A stretch of DNA of 64,000 nt, from positions 63,747,817 through 63,811,816 of the forward strand of contig JAWZYU010000030.1 of assembly GCA_038380435.1 (NCBI GenBank), in the 5' to 3' direction. The position numbers and the translations under genes are program-made. Positions 1-11,239 of this stretch are shown piece after piece (the first letter of the stretch is position 1; each line of letters opens with the position of its first letter). The notes beneath the pieces are model-generated. The model searched no databases, was not told the origin of the DNA, and saw only the letters and a program-made list of their open reading frames with translations. This DNA is from Ryuthela nishihirai (taxonomy: Eukaryota; Arthropoda; Arachnida; Araneae; Heptathelidae).

Positions 1-360
1 GACACAAATAAAAAGGATTTTACAAATTTCAAAGTGATGATGATGATGTGAAGACAACTGTGATATGGTGGTTGAAATTGCAGAACAGAGAATCAAAAAG
101 CTAGTCACACAATATGATAAATGCCTCAACTGCAGTGGGGACTACACTGAAACATAAAGTAGAAGTCATAAAATTGCATGTGTAATGTTTTTGTTAGAAC
201 TAGAAATAAATAGTCCAGAATATATGACATGTAAGCTTATTTTTGGACTGCTCTTCATAAATTATCTTATAAATTAATGAGGTAACCTTATTTTAACTAT
301 TTATGCAATTCTTGTTAATATGTTTTACCTTTTCACTTAGAAATGCTTGTTTATATTCTG

Positions 361-560
361 CATTCTCCCAGCTGAGTGGTTAGCGTGTTTGGCTACTGAT
401 CAACAGGAGCCGGGTTTGAAGCCTGGATAAGGTATGTATGTTTTCTTGTCATTCTTTTGAGGTCTTGCTTTCCTTACAGATCTTATATTTGGTGAATTAT
501 ACTGACAAGCTGCTGTCAGACTTCTGTGGCAAGCAGATTCTTGAGGGATGATTTATTTTT
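361..560 (+). repeat. SINE family A (tRNA-derived), diverged copy
   Basis: The tRNA-like head has an A box (gctgagtggttagcg) and a B box (gggtttgaagcc). A body follows containing ctgacaagctgctgtcaga, and the copy ends with gcaagcagattcttgaggg and an AT-rich tail. The same family recurs at least nine times in the window. Confidence 0.8.
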
Positions 561-712
561 GATAAAACAGTTTAGAATAATTGCTAACCCAAATCAAATT
601 ACAACTATATTTGCTTCTTTATAACTGCAGAATATATTTTATTCATTCACATACTACAAAAACTATTTGCACATGAATAAATAAGGAAAAACTTTAATAT
701 TGTAATACTTAC

Positions 713-889
713 AGAGAGAGCATCAATAAGAATGCTGTCATCTTTGGTCTTATCCATAAGTGTTGCAACTTGATCTTTGAGCATATGTATATCTTCATTT
801 TGACGCTTATTTCTAATTCTCATTCCCTCCAATGTTTTCCTCAGTTCAGCCCGGTCATCCAAGGTGTCTTTCAGTTGACTTTCTACATT
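713..889 (-). CDS. CCDC13: CCDC13-like exon (coiled coil, duplicated exon copy 2)
   Basis: This 177-nt exon encodes 59 residues in phase 0. It has an acceptor (ctgtttag) at its upper edge and a consensus donor (gtaagt, read on the minus strand) at 712-707. The peptide is a heptad-rich coiled coil with the core EGMRIRNKRQNEDIHMLK and ends in ATLMDKTKDDSILIDAL. This closely resembles the vertebrate CCDC13 stretch with EGMRSRNK and LVEKGRHDDELIDAL that I recall. CCDC13 is a coiled-coil centrosomal and ciliary-satellite protein. The exon is homologous to the next one upstream (1385-1209), with about 24 of 59 residues identical. No further 3' exon is visible before the left edge, so the gene continues outside the window. 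Confidence 0.82.
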
Positions 890-1208
890 CTAAACAGCAA
901 GAAAAAAGTAGTGCTATTAACCCTTACAGTTATTTAACCTTACGAATTCTGAACCAAAAAGTATAAAAAATTAAAGGGAAAAAATGGTAGGTAAGTATAA
1001 AAAACATGTTGTGAGTTCATGAAACTGCAGCTTTTTTTTTTATATGCAACTGTCATATTTCAGCAGTACTGATCAATGGATTTTCTTAATTTTATTAAAG
1101 AAAAGAAAGCAAGGTATCTGAATTTGCAAATAATGTTGCATAAACACAACCTAAAATAATTCATGCACATTTTAATACTTTTTATGAATGATACAAATGT
1201 ATACTCAC

Positions 1209-1385
1209 ATGGAGAGCATCAATGATGCCAGTATCATCACGTCCCTTCTCCATAAGTGTAGCAGTTTCTACACGCAGCATTTTTATTTCTTCTATAAGCT
1301 CTCTGTTCCTTGCTTTGGAGGTATCAAGTCTTCGGCGAAGATCAGAACACTCATCTACCACAACTTGCAGATCCTTCTCTGCTCT
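1209..1385 (-). CDS. CCDC13: CCDC13-like exon (coiled coil, duplicated exon copy 1)
   Basis: This exon is 177 nt (59 codons), phase 0 at both ends, bounded by an acceptor (aatatctag) and a donor (gtgagt). The peptide is an uninterrupted coiled coil ending in ATLMEKGRDDTGIIDALH. It aligns without gaps to the exon at 889-713, so the two arose by tandem exon duplication. Vertebrate CCDC13, as I remember it, has one copy of this LxEKGxxDxxxIDAL motif. The intervening intron is only 319 nt. Because length and phase match, the exons could be included together or alternatively without breaking the reading frame. Confidence 0.82.
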
Positions 1386-1798
1386 CTAGATATTATACCA
1401 AATCAGATTTAAAATTTTAGCTCAAACATTAATAAAAAAAGCACAAATCAATGAGCTATAAGGAATGCTCAATATTTAAAATAATTTTGCAATCAATTTG
1501 CTAATAGTATTTAGTTTTTCTGTGCAAGACCCAAGACACAATATAACCTCATTTGCTAGGACACTATTAAACACCAGTCTGCAGTCTCCCCCCAAAAAGA
1601 TAATGGAATTAGTGAAGGGTTCTTTCTTCCTTCATCCCTGTGTGTGTGAGCTTTTAACTCTGGGTACTTTTGCTAACTAATGTTGTCAAGATGGAACTAC
1701 TCATTTGCTTAAAACACTGCACTCATATGTATACTATATACATACACTTTATTAACAGCTGAAAACAATACAGTGCACAATTGCATATTTACAAGCTA

Positions 1799-2757
1799 GG
1801 GTGACTGCCACCAGGCAAATTGCTAAAATCAAGACAGCGGGATTCCAAGCCTTCTGGTGTTCCCAACACAAAGGAAAACGGTAAAATAGCTACAGGACAA
1901 CGATCTCAGCACCATCTCCTACAAGAGTCCAGAGGCAACTGTCTCTTTCATAATTCTTCCTTTGTTCCCTCGATCCAATTAGGGATGCCCACGTTCCAAG
2001 CTAGTGGGCAACCTTTGTTGAATTCAACTCCAAGCCCCAGACTTTATTAAATACTTATGTTGTTTTCCACCCAGCCAGGAGCTGCTCTTCTTGTTGCTAG
2101 GTAAGGCTCTGCAGAAAACTGGCACTCCTGCCTTGCCTTAGCTGATCAAGTCCTTACCCACTCCCTTTATTTCAGAAATTCAAGACAGACATCATCTTCC
2201 TCAATTTCTATTCAAATCAATCAAGGACTCAAACCAGTACCTCCTGCATGTCATTTGACACAGTTCCTAAAAATGTCAAAATTCTCTAAAAGTTCCGAAA
2301 AAGAAATGTTCATCAAAATAGGAATTTAAATGTTGTGTGTAGTCTGCAAAAACACACATGCATAAACACAGGTTACTTTACAGATGCAATGGCTTTATTT
2401 GTGAGATTAATGTTCATCAACTGGAACAGTTCATTTAGCCACAATGCAAAGTCCACAAAAATCAGGCACACTCCAGCAGCACTGTCAGCCTACAGTCTGA
2501 CGTAAATACCACATGACTTTCATCACCTACTCTGAAAAGTTAGTACCAGTGAGAAGAGGTGGGAATAGTTTTCCCAGATCAAGACAGTCCACTGACTGTT
2601 GTTCAGTGCTATGTAATAAATACCCTCCCCCATAACCTGTGAACCCCAAGTTTGCCTTCAAGGAAGTGCTGGTTTCCTGGATGGCCAAGTGCTCCCTCTG
2701 CATCACATGCTGCACACCACCAGTCAAACAATGGGTGATAAAGTTTTTGTCACCCTA
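1799..2757. mobile_element. Possible non-autonomous DNA transposon with tagggtgac termini
   Basis: The interval starts tagggtgac and ends gtcaccct(a), a short perfect terminal inverted repeat. The interior is distinctly more GC-rich than the surrounding intron and has no recognisable gene. No target-site duplication could be confirmed, so the boundaries are tentative. Confidence 0.3.
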
Positions 2758-2889
2758 ATACCACACTTGCATACTGAGTTTCTGCTACTCTTATGCTGCT
2801 TTATGAAACACTTTTCTAATCCTGTCCCAGCATGTGGCTGACTATATGTACCTTTACTCACAACTTCCTTTGCATTTAACACATTATGT

Positions 2890-3135
2890 AGGCTAATCTT
2901 AATATATTACCCTTTCTCCGTTGCAACTTGTTTCTGTCATTCCATCTTCGTCAACCACACCCTTAGCCTTATATATGCTAACTTTACAATATTTCACAAC
3001 TTTATTTTTAATCAAGCACACAACTATTTCTGGGATTTTAACTTTGCCAAAGGAGTGACTCCTTTGTCTTACCTCTTTCTGTCTATCCATCACTTCTCTG
3101 ACATGGACAGGGCTAACACTCACCTCTTTCTTTCT
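2890..3135 (-). pseudogene. Unrecognised coding-like fragment
   Basis: An open minus-strand frame reads through about 75 codons with protein-like composition (VREVMDRQKEVRQRS and VPEIVV-like VKIPEIVVCLIKNK). It has no splice sites that fit the CCDC13 gene around it and no family I can name. It is probably a relic of a mobile element ORF inside the intron between 4396 and 1385. Confidence 0.25.
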
Positions 3136-4395
3136 TACTATACTTCTGTAGAGTTAGGTAGTTCTCAGACTTGCCAAAAGTAGTCATTACATAACATCCT
3201 GCACCTGACTCTATTTTTGATAATTTCCAATTATCATTTCTTTTCTGCACGCATGGATATTAACTCCATAACAATTTTCAGGATCAATAAAAATAATTCT
3301 GGAAGTATCAAAGTGAAAAAAAAAATCACTAATTATACTCTACTTGGAATGATTAATTTATGGACAAACCATGGAGTCATGGGGAAATTGTTGCCACTTC
3401 TGAATCAGAGAAGCCTAAAAATTCATATGATTCACTACTGGAATCCAACAGAATATTCCTAGAAAACAATTGCCATTTTCTGGTTCAACAACCAAAATAT
3501 CTGCCAGATTTCATGAACACATTTTACTAATAGTTTTTAAAAGATAAATATGAAATTAATAAAAATGCAAATAAAAAAAACACCACCCAAAATAAGCTAA
3601 TAATAACAATAAACATACATCGGATTTTTTTACTGAAGGCTAGAAAATCTCCAATATAAATAAAACGCACTTTCAGCAAAGGTCCCAATAACTAAAAATA
3701 CACGTGAATGAATCTAACCTAAACAAGTTAATTAACACTTTGCCAGCTAGGAGAGGTGGAAAGTGCCTGCAGTTAGAAATAGAACATGACAAGGTAAAAG
3801 TGTTATCTGTCTGTACTAATGGCAGTCTGAAGGATTGCAAACATTTATTATTTTCTGATGCATAAAATTGAGGAATAAAGTGAAAAAAATGGCATTATTT
3901 AGGCGTTTTGAAATGTCTATTTTTAATATATATATATGTGTGTAAATATATAAAATGTAGCTCAAAATTTTATATTTAAAAAAAATTAAGTTTTTTTTTG
4001 TACTAATTTCCCTTTAAGCATTTTCAGCAATGTATACAAGCTTGGTAAACTGAATTTTAGTAGCTTAAGCAGCATAAGTTTTTTAAAAAAAGGGAATATT
4101 CCATAAAATTATGACATTTGCACAACACAAGAGCATAATATAATTTTTCGGACAAAATTTAACTATTAGACTTAATAATTTTGTAATTTGGGGTGAGATG
4201 CCATCACACTTCTTTTTCCATGGACCTAAAATCAACCATTTGTATTCTGTTAAGTATAAATTCGAAACTTTTGAGGTTGGTGCTGCTGATCTAATACATT
4301 ATTATGGACAAACCATCCCACTTCTTTTAAAGTGGGATGTCACTAGTGAATGCTAAATAGAAATGAATGCTATAAATATTCCTCCTACTGCTCAC

Positions 4396-4689
4396 CTGAT
4401 TAACTTGTCTCCTTTCCAGTTCTAATCTCCAATACATCTTTCTGTCGTTCATTAGGTGATCTTTAGTATATTCCTCAGTAACTGAGCTTCTTTTGCTGCT
4501 GCTTACAGATTCTCCTCCAGCATTCTTCTGCTCTTCATCTTCTAGCTCCTTGATCTTTGCTTGCAGGCCTAGAACCTTGTTTTTCAAAACAAAGATTTGT
4601 TCAGTTCTGCCTTTCCAACAAGTGTCAGTTCCATGCTTCATAATGGTAGGGAAATCCAAAGAATTGCCTCCAACTTCTTGGCAAAGTAC
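4396..4689 (-). CDS. CCDC13: CCDC13-like exon (central coiled coil)
   Basis: This 294-nt exon (98 codons, phase 0 in and out) has an acceptor (ttggaaatag) and a donor (gtgagc). It begins VLCQEVG. At about residues 28-50 it contains RTEQIFVLKNKVLGLQAKIK, matching the vertebrate CCDC13 segment with RAQQILVLQSKVQELEKQ preceded by VLAREVGE. A serine-rich low-complexity hinge (SVSSSKRSS) follows. The last third is charged and ends ERRQVNQ. It lies between the 41-codon exon upstream and the duplicated exon pair downstream, in the expected collinear order. This is one of the strongest pieces of evidence for the CCDC13 assignment. Confidence 0.85.
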
Positions 4690-4800
4690 CTATTTCCAAA
4701 AAATTTGCATAAATGACATGTTCTGTAAGATGTCTGTTTTAAAATACAACTGACAAAATAATTTTACCATTTTTAAAATACTATTAAATTATTTTTAAAC

Positions 4801-5335
4801 TTTATTAAAATCTCTATGACACTGTATATCATTAAAATGCAGTAGGATAAAGCAGTAGAATCCAACAGAAATTATAACATTTTAAGTATCCACTCTTAAA
4901 TTGACATGTCAATGCAACATGAATGCCTATATAAGTCTTACAAATCATTCTCACAGGTATAGTATTGTCTCAAATATTTATTTTACTGATTTTGTTATAT
5001 CTCTATAATTTATGATTACTTATAGATGACAACTCAACAATAAATGCACATAGTATATAAGGATTTGCTGTGCAAGGCAGAAGGCTACATATTCATATCT
5101 GTACTTCAAAGAGTAATTACCAACATATTATACATTAGAACATCTTTAAGTAGCTTTAAGTGACAAGCAATTTTGTCGTGCAAGGCAAATTGTAAGACTC
5201 AGGTTACATAGGCATCCATGTTGTATTGACATGCCAACTTAAGAGTGGATACTTAAATGTTATCATTTCTGTTGGATTCTACTGCTTTATCCCACTGCGT
5301 TTTAATGATATAGTGTCATAGAGATTTTAATAAAG
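4801..5335. mobile_element. MITE-like element with ~140-bp terminal inverted repeats
   Basis: Bases 4801-4945 are the reverse complement of 5190-5335 with few mismatches (tttattaaaatctctatgac against gtcatagagattttaataaa). The centre is short and non-coding, with weaker inner pairing. This is a fold-back MITE within the CCDC13 intron. Confidence 0.75.
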
Positions 5336-5689
5336 TTGTTGTAATACATACACTGTGAGCTTTTAATTATATTTTTAAACTATTTTAATGATGCAATGTA
5401 ATATACAAGTGAATTGCTTTACAACTTCAAATGTTTGTAACTACTTTATTTGTCACATGAAAAAAAACAAACAAATGACATGGCAATAAAGAGAAATACA
5501 TCAAGTTTACAGATGCTTAATATAGGCACTGGAAGTGATGTGGCACACATCTCAATGAAATTCAATTTCCTCCCACACTCTATAAAACATATTAGAAGCT
5601 ACTTTGATAATAGCAATAGTACCATTCCTTTAATTCATTAATGGATTGTGGTAATGGTAAGTGAATTAATTCTCATTTGTAGAAGTTAA

Positions 5690-6025
5690 TGGGTAAAATA
5701 AAGAGCTGCCTTTCAGGATGACAATGCTCCCATCCACAGAGCACATGCGATCACTAGTTTTAAGAGCATGAGAGTGAACATTTTCACATACCATGGCCAC
5801 AGTAGTCACTAGATAAAATCAATCCACTGGAAAATCTATGGGAACTTCTAGAACATCTCAGAGTGTTTTCCAGCTCCATCAAAGAAGTCAGAACTGATCA
5901 CATTTCTTGTGGATGAATGGTGTCGTATACCTCCTGCTGACTTTTAGACACTGTTAGACTCTATGCTACAATGTATACAGGCTGTACTGTACTCATGTGG
6001 TGGTGCAACACTCTATTAGTGATTT
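5690..6025 (+). pseudogene. Tc1-like transposase C-terminal relic
   Basis: Conceptual translation gives FQDDNAPIHRA at 5715-5748, the second catalytic aspartate block of Tc1-like DD34E transposases. Downstream are a degraded ENLWE-like segment, then DEWCRIPP and a C-terminal CGGATLY, matching the usual EWYRIP...ARGGHTRY ending. In-frame stops and frameshifts show it is dead. Confidence 0.6.
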
Positions 6026-6082
6026 TACATTGCTGTTTCCTATTTTTTTTCTATTACCTGTATAGCATTTTACACTAAATAT

Positions 6083-6200
6083 TTTGTGGGGAGATGCGGG
6101 TTCAAGTCCTGTATGTCAGTGAAATTTTTCCCGCAAAATGTTTACTGATTTATCAACGTCAAAATGTCAGCAGGTAACGCTGTGATTGTCATCAATGTTT
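6083..6200 (+). repeat. SINE family B fragment
   Basis: The B-box-like gggttcaagtcctg is followed by atgtcagtgaaatttttcccgc and the family tail (ttactgatttatcaacgtc...gtcagcaggtaacgctgtg). It is 5' truncated and lies next to the Tc1 relic. Confidence 0.5.
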
Positions 6201-6437
6201 AAATTTTTTACACTTTTAATATTATACACTTTAGTTCATAGTAATTCATTAAAAGTACAAACTTGTGGTTACAGTAGCTTGCTAATATTCAGATTATGAT
6301 TTTTTTTTTAAAGTGAAATATATGACAAATGGCAAAAAAAAAATCATAAAAGGGGAACCATTAATTACAGCTATTACTTAACTACAATTTAATTTTGCTA
6401 GTAAAGGTGTTTGCTATAAAAATAATTATCTACTAAC

Positions 6438-6560
6438 CTTTCTAGCAACAAGTAGATCCTTTCTTAAAATCTGGTTTTGGTTTCTGGCTTCCATCAACTT
6501 ATAATGCAGTTTCTCAATCTTATCTTGTAACTGTCGGATCACAGGATTATCTTCCATTCC
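6438..6560 (-). CDS. CCDC13: CCDC13-like exon (coiled coil)
   Basis: This is a 123-nt exon (41 codons). Only phase 0 is open; the other two frames hit stops. The acceptor is tatacttaag and the donor gttagt. The peptide contains NPVIRQLQDKIEKLHYKL and QNQILRKDLLVARK, collinear with the vertebrate CCDC13 segment PEVKALQDRLVATNLKMSDLRNQ and the residues leading to VLAREVGE. It joins in frame to the exon at 4689. N-terminal CCDC13 exons should lie at higher coordinates, but I could not identify convincing ones. Confidence 0.85.
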
Positions 6561-7987
6561 CTTAAGTATAAAGATAGAATAATAGTTGTTGTTTTTTTTT
6601 TTTATTTAAATCTCATGTAACAGATTCATTCTTTATTTCTACAAGTCCTTTACTATGATTTCTAACACTAATTGCTATTAAAAACACATTGTAAGAATAC
6701 TATTAACAGTTTCATTTGCCTCACTCATAATTACTAAGTATCTTCTAAAACCTTTAATTTCAATTTGATAAAAAAAAAGAAGCTGATTTTATTATCATAA
6801 CTAGACTTTGTACTGGTGGTACCAACTTAATTCCAATTTAGATTAAACCTTTCAGATAATCCTTCCTGTATTCACTTTTTAAATATTTTTCTTATTTGAC
6901 ATTAAGGAAATATGTATCGAAAATATTCTTAATAATCAATACACAAACACAAGAAAACAATGCTACAAATACATATTCAAACTATGCAATCTTTAGTCAA
7001 TCTAAATTATAGCCTACGTCATCAGTTTTGTGATTTCCATTTTCAATTTTGACTGGTACTCAAGCTAAATTTTAACTGTTCAATTTATATTCTAAGCACA
7101 TGACTTTAAACCTTATTAAAAACTCTGTTTTCATTCTTAACCCAAAATTACTATTATATAAAAGATTTCATTGAAAATGAGAATATTAAAAATCCTTTGA
7201 ATTTTTATGGTCTTTTTGAAACAGTTCATAATAATCACTATTAATAGTGTATGTCATTCTCAACTCTTTCAAATATTTGTTATTTTATATATATGAAATG
7301 ATTGTCTCAAGGCTGTGAAAATAAAAAATTCCCAAAACATAAAATTTCCTTATTTGAATTATCCCAAAATTTTCTAAATTTAAGGAAGCGATATTACTAA
7401 AATACAAAGACAACTACAAATGCAATTGTTAAAAAATGTTTTCCTCTCAAAATCAAAATTATTCCTAAGAATGTCACACTGAAATTTACTATGATTTACA
7501 TTTTTTTTAGAAAAGTTCAATTACCATCTAGGAACCTACCCAGGATTTAGTTTCAGGGGGTCTAACAAAAAGACTTGAATAGGGTTTTCAATTACTACAA
7601 TACTCCACTGGGCAGGAAAGGTTAAAATTGTATTCTACAAGGAATAAAAATTTATTTATTTTTTAAATTTATTCTTAGCTTCAGGCATATGGGGTGCTAA
7701 AATTATACAGACACCTGTTTTGGATTTTAAAGCAGGTAGACGAGTTTGAGAGTTCATATAAGATGACAGGAATTTGGGGGGGGGGGGGCATCTTTGATCA
7801 CTATTGTATTTTTGAAATCTTATAATATCAAAATATTTAGCATATATATATAGGCTTCCATACCTTTTTTAATTTCAGTTTTCTCCCAAAATCTTTCTTG
7901 AACCACAATGTACATCTTTTTACAAGATTTAAAGACAGAACTTCAAAAGTTCCATTTAAAAAATACATACAATTGATACATCAAATA

Positions 7988-8130
7988 CAGAGCTGCTGAT
8001 ATCTTAGTGGTTAGAACACCTGGCACGTAACTGCGAGGCATGGGTTTGAATCCTGCTCATCAGCAAACTCGTTTTTCCACAAAATTATTTCTCGAATTAT
8101 ATGTCAACAGGTAATCTGTGAATTTATCAT
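7988..8130 (+). repeat. SINE family B copy
   Basis: The tRNA-like head has an A box (tcttagtggttagaaca) and a B box (gggtttgaatcctg), followed by ctcatcagcaaactcg, ttttccacaaaatt and gtcaacaggtaatctgtg. Relatives lie at 8275, 10215 (minus), 45096 and 56395 (minus). Confidence 0.65.
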
Positions 8131-8274
8131 TGATTGATTCTTGCATTAATAATGCTTTAGGTTGAGTGACTTTCTTATTTAACATCTATATATTGAGCAA
8201 TATTGGATGAATTGCTTTTCCTGATCATAGATCAACAAGGTTAGTAAGATTTAAAAGTCACAAGTGGATAAATG

Positions 8275-8375
8275 ACAGAGCTGGCAATAGCTTAGAGTTA
8301 GAGCACCTGGCATGTAACTGGTAGGCATTGGGTTCAAATCCCACTCAACAGCAAAACTCATTTTTTCTACACAAA
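8275..8375 (+). repeat. SINE family B copy (head)
   Basis: The A-box-like gcttagagttagagcacc and B box gggttcaaatcccac are followed by caacagcaaaactc. It lies only about 150 bp from the preceding copy in the same orientation. Confidence 0.55.
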
Positions 8376-9807
8376 AAATTACAGAATACATAACTCATCT
8401 GTACCCTAACTTCAAAGTTATTCTTATGCAAAAACATGCAATCTCTTATTCCTGAAATTATAAAATCTAGTGCCTTACCTTACAAATCTAAGACCTTTTA
8501 TGAAACCAAAATAACCTATCTTTAGGTTTATCCCTAATATGTTATGCAAAATTGTAACATACATATTTGTTGTGATATTACTGTATAAATTATAATGTAT
8601 GTATCACACTTTTCATAAAGTTTTATTTTAATGAATGAAACCAAATTTTAGAAACATCTGAGCACCATGTTTGAAGTGTACCTTTCAAATCCTAAGATCT
8701 ATCTGTGTCATTTTGTATATTAATATTTAAACATCTGATAAAGCTAACCACATCAAAAAGCATACAAAATTTGGAAAAATTACCTCTAACAGAATTCTTT
8801 CCCAAAATCAAAAGATGTGGTTGTTTCCAGACTAAACCTTGATATTTGCTATAACCATGCTAAAACTGTGGTAAATGAGGCAAAAACACATGGATGTGTT
8901 GGCAAACAAGGGCCTTCAAAATTTTAAGGGAACTTTCTCAATCTTTAGTTTACATTGGTATATCATTAGATAATTATGTTAAAATAAGAAAAAATGTAAC
9001 AGCATTTGAACTTCATATTTTATTTTTTAATTTCTGTATGTAATTGCACTTTTGTTAGAAAATTATTTTTTTGGGGGAGCAGGGTGCCCCAATAGCTTTT
9101 ACATAGGGACTGCTACTATATCTAGTGTACTATGGCAAGGACCAGCACTACTTTTAACTATTCATTAAGAGCAATGTATTGTTGTCACAAATATTAACTC
9201 CTTTTCTGTGACCTATATAATTATAATCTGTCCTCAATTCTTGTATCAAAATCTGTTTAAAATGCTTTTATTTCAAAAACTACTGAATGAAAAACTAAAA
9301 TTAAGATTATCATCATATGTGTTTAATTCATATACTCAATACTTTTTTGGCTATTTAAATATACATTTATAAAATATAAAGTTATTAATTATTAAAATAT
9401 AATTTTGAAAACAATTAAAAAACCTTAAAGGCATATTTTATTGGCATACATTTTTGTGAATATTTCTAGCAATAAAAATATAATAATACCTCCCAAGCCA
9501 CCACTTGGCCACACTTTGAAAAAATATATCAGAAGGTACAAAAAGTTTATTAGAATTGACTTTTAATCTTTTGTGTAAATCAAACTAGTAATAATTAGCT
9601 AGTAACTAAACCACATTAATGCTTGTTGAACAAGCAACTAAGTTACTTTTACTTTTTTTCAAATATGCATTACAAAAAAAATATTGAAATCAATTGCTTT
9701 TCTTTTCTTATGTCTTGTCAATTACATTAACATACAATTCATAATTCAGTTGTTGATATATAGAGTACTTAAATTTTCAGATAAATGGAATTAGCTTATC
9801 ATGTTTA

Positions 9808-10704
9808 ACCCTTAAAGTGTATGGTTTCTGAAACTGGCCGCATTATGGTGGCCAAGTCAATTTTGAACTGTTTCCAGAAAATAAAATGCACAACTTTAGA
9901 ACCTTATTCTAAAGTAACTAATGAAGGGAAAATATCATAATATATATATATATAAAGAACATTTAATGGTGATTAATAAAGTGGCAAAAATTTGAAGAAA
10001 ACAAAAGTTAAATTTTGTAAGCTTTTTTTAAACTATTACAAAAATTTATTGCATTTTTTCCATTTTAACTTGAGTATAATTTGAAAAAAAATATTTTTGG
10101 TATTTTTTAAATTATTACTTTAATATAAATAGTTCATAATACTCAATTAGTACTTAAATCTTTCATTTATTTAATTTTTTTCTACATTTTTTTGGTTATT
10201 TATGCAAACAATAGTTAATACACTGAGTTGCCTGTTGACACACAAGTCAATAAATCAACAAATAGTTTTGTGGAAATAATGATTTTTGCTGACACATTGG
10301 GATTTTTTTCACAAAACCATTTATTTATTTATCCCAATAATGTATATGGTTAGATTTTTGGTGATTGGTAAACTCTAAGCCTAAAGAAAGTAGTGTCATA
10401 AAAAATTAATTTTGCTTTAAAAATAAGACATTTTAAATAAGAGCTGAAAAATGTAACTAAATACATTAAAAAAACTGTAAAAAATTGAATAAAAATGTTC
10501 AAAAGCATTTAAAATTTACCTGAAACATTGTAAATGAGAACGATTGTTTTAGTATGAAGTTGCATAACTATTACAGAAAGTTTAATTAAAAAATTTTGGT
10601 AAAAATTGCAATTTCCAAATGTTAATTAGTATAGGTGGTTAAAATGTACTAAAAAGTATCACTAAAATAGGTATTCCTGTATAAAAATTGCACTTTAAGG
10701 CTAA
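9808..10704. mobile_element. MITE with ttaacccttaaagtg termini
   Basis: The element starts ttaacccttaaagtgtatgg and ends cactttaaggctaa, an imperfect inverted pair. Its left part (gatggccaa...aagtggcaaaaatt) is repeated at 40075-40265 in RPL4 intron 2. It contains a minus-strand family B SINE fragment at about 10215-10320. The interior is very AT-rich and non-coding. Confidence 0.45.
10215..10320 (-). repeat. SINE family B fragment inside a MITE
   Basis: On the minus strand it reads gtcagcaaaaatcattatttccacaaaactatttgttgatttattgac... and then gtcaacaggcaactcagtg, matching the 3' half of family B. There is no tRNA head. Confidence 0.5.
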
Positions 10705-11239
10705 TAGCTTAATCCTACAATTATTCCAATATCTGCCATTTGAGATCATTAGTGGTCTCACTTTCGATCATTTCAAATTATTTATTCTTTATAATTACAG
10801 GAAACGTTTGAGGAACAATAAAAAATATTCAAAAGGAAAAAGCACCAGAGTAAAAGAACAGATTTTAAAATCAAAAGTCTGCTAAAATACTGATTGAAAG
10901 TAGTGTGAATAGTTCCCGGATGGATGCAACTTCTAGTAGTAATAAAATAAATATCTTATATTAAAAGTTTAGAAAGCATTACAAATCTGCTAGAGGGATA
11001 AGTAGGTCAGAATACAGAAATCTCAACCGATTAATAATCTACATACTATACAGCAAAATAAAGGCATAAACTAAATCATTTTGCTACTTGATGCTGTTTA
11101 GGTGAGTTTAGCATCAACATACAATCACTGCAGGGTAAAACAGTTTTTTTTTGTAACTTTATCATAATTCTTTCAATTAGAATCAACAGGCAAAATATAT
11201 ATATATCACACACTGAAATGTTATTTTCAACGTTTCATT

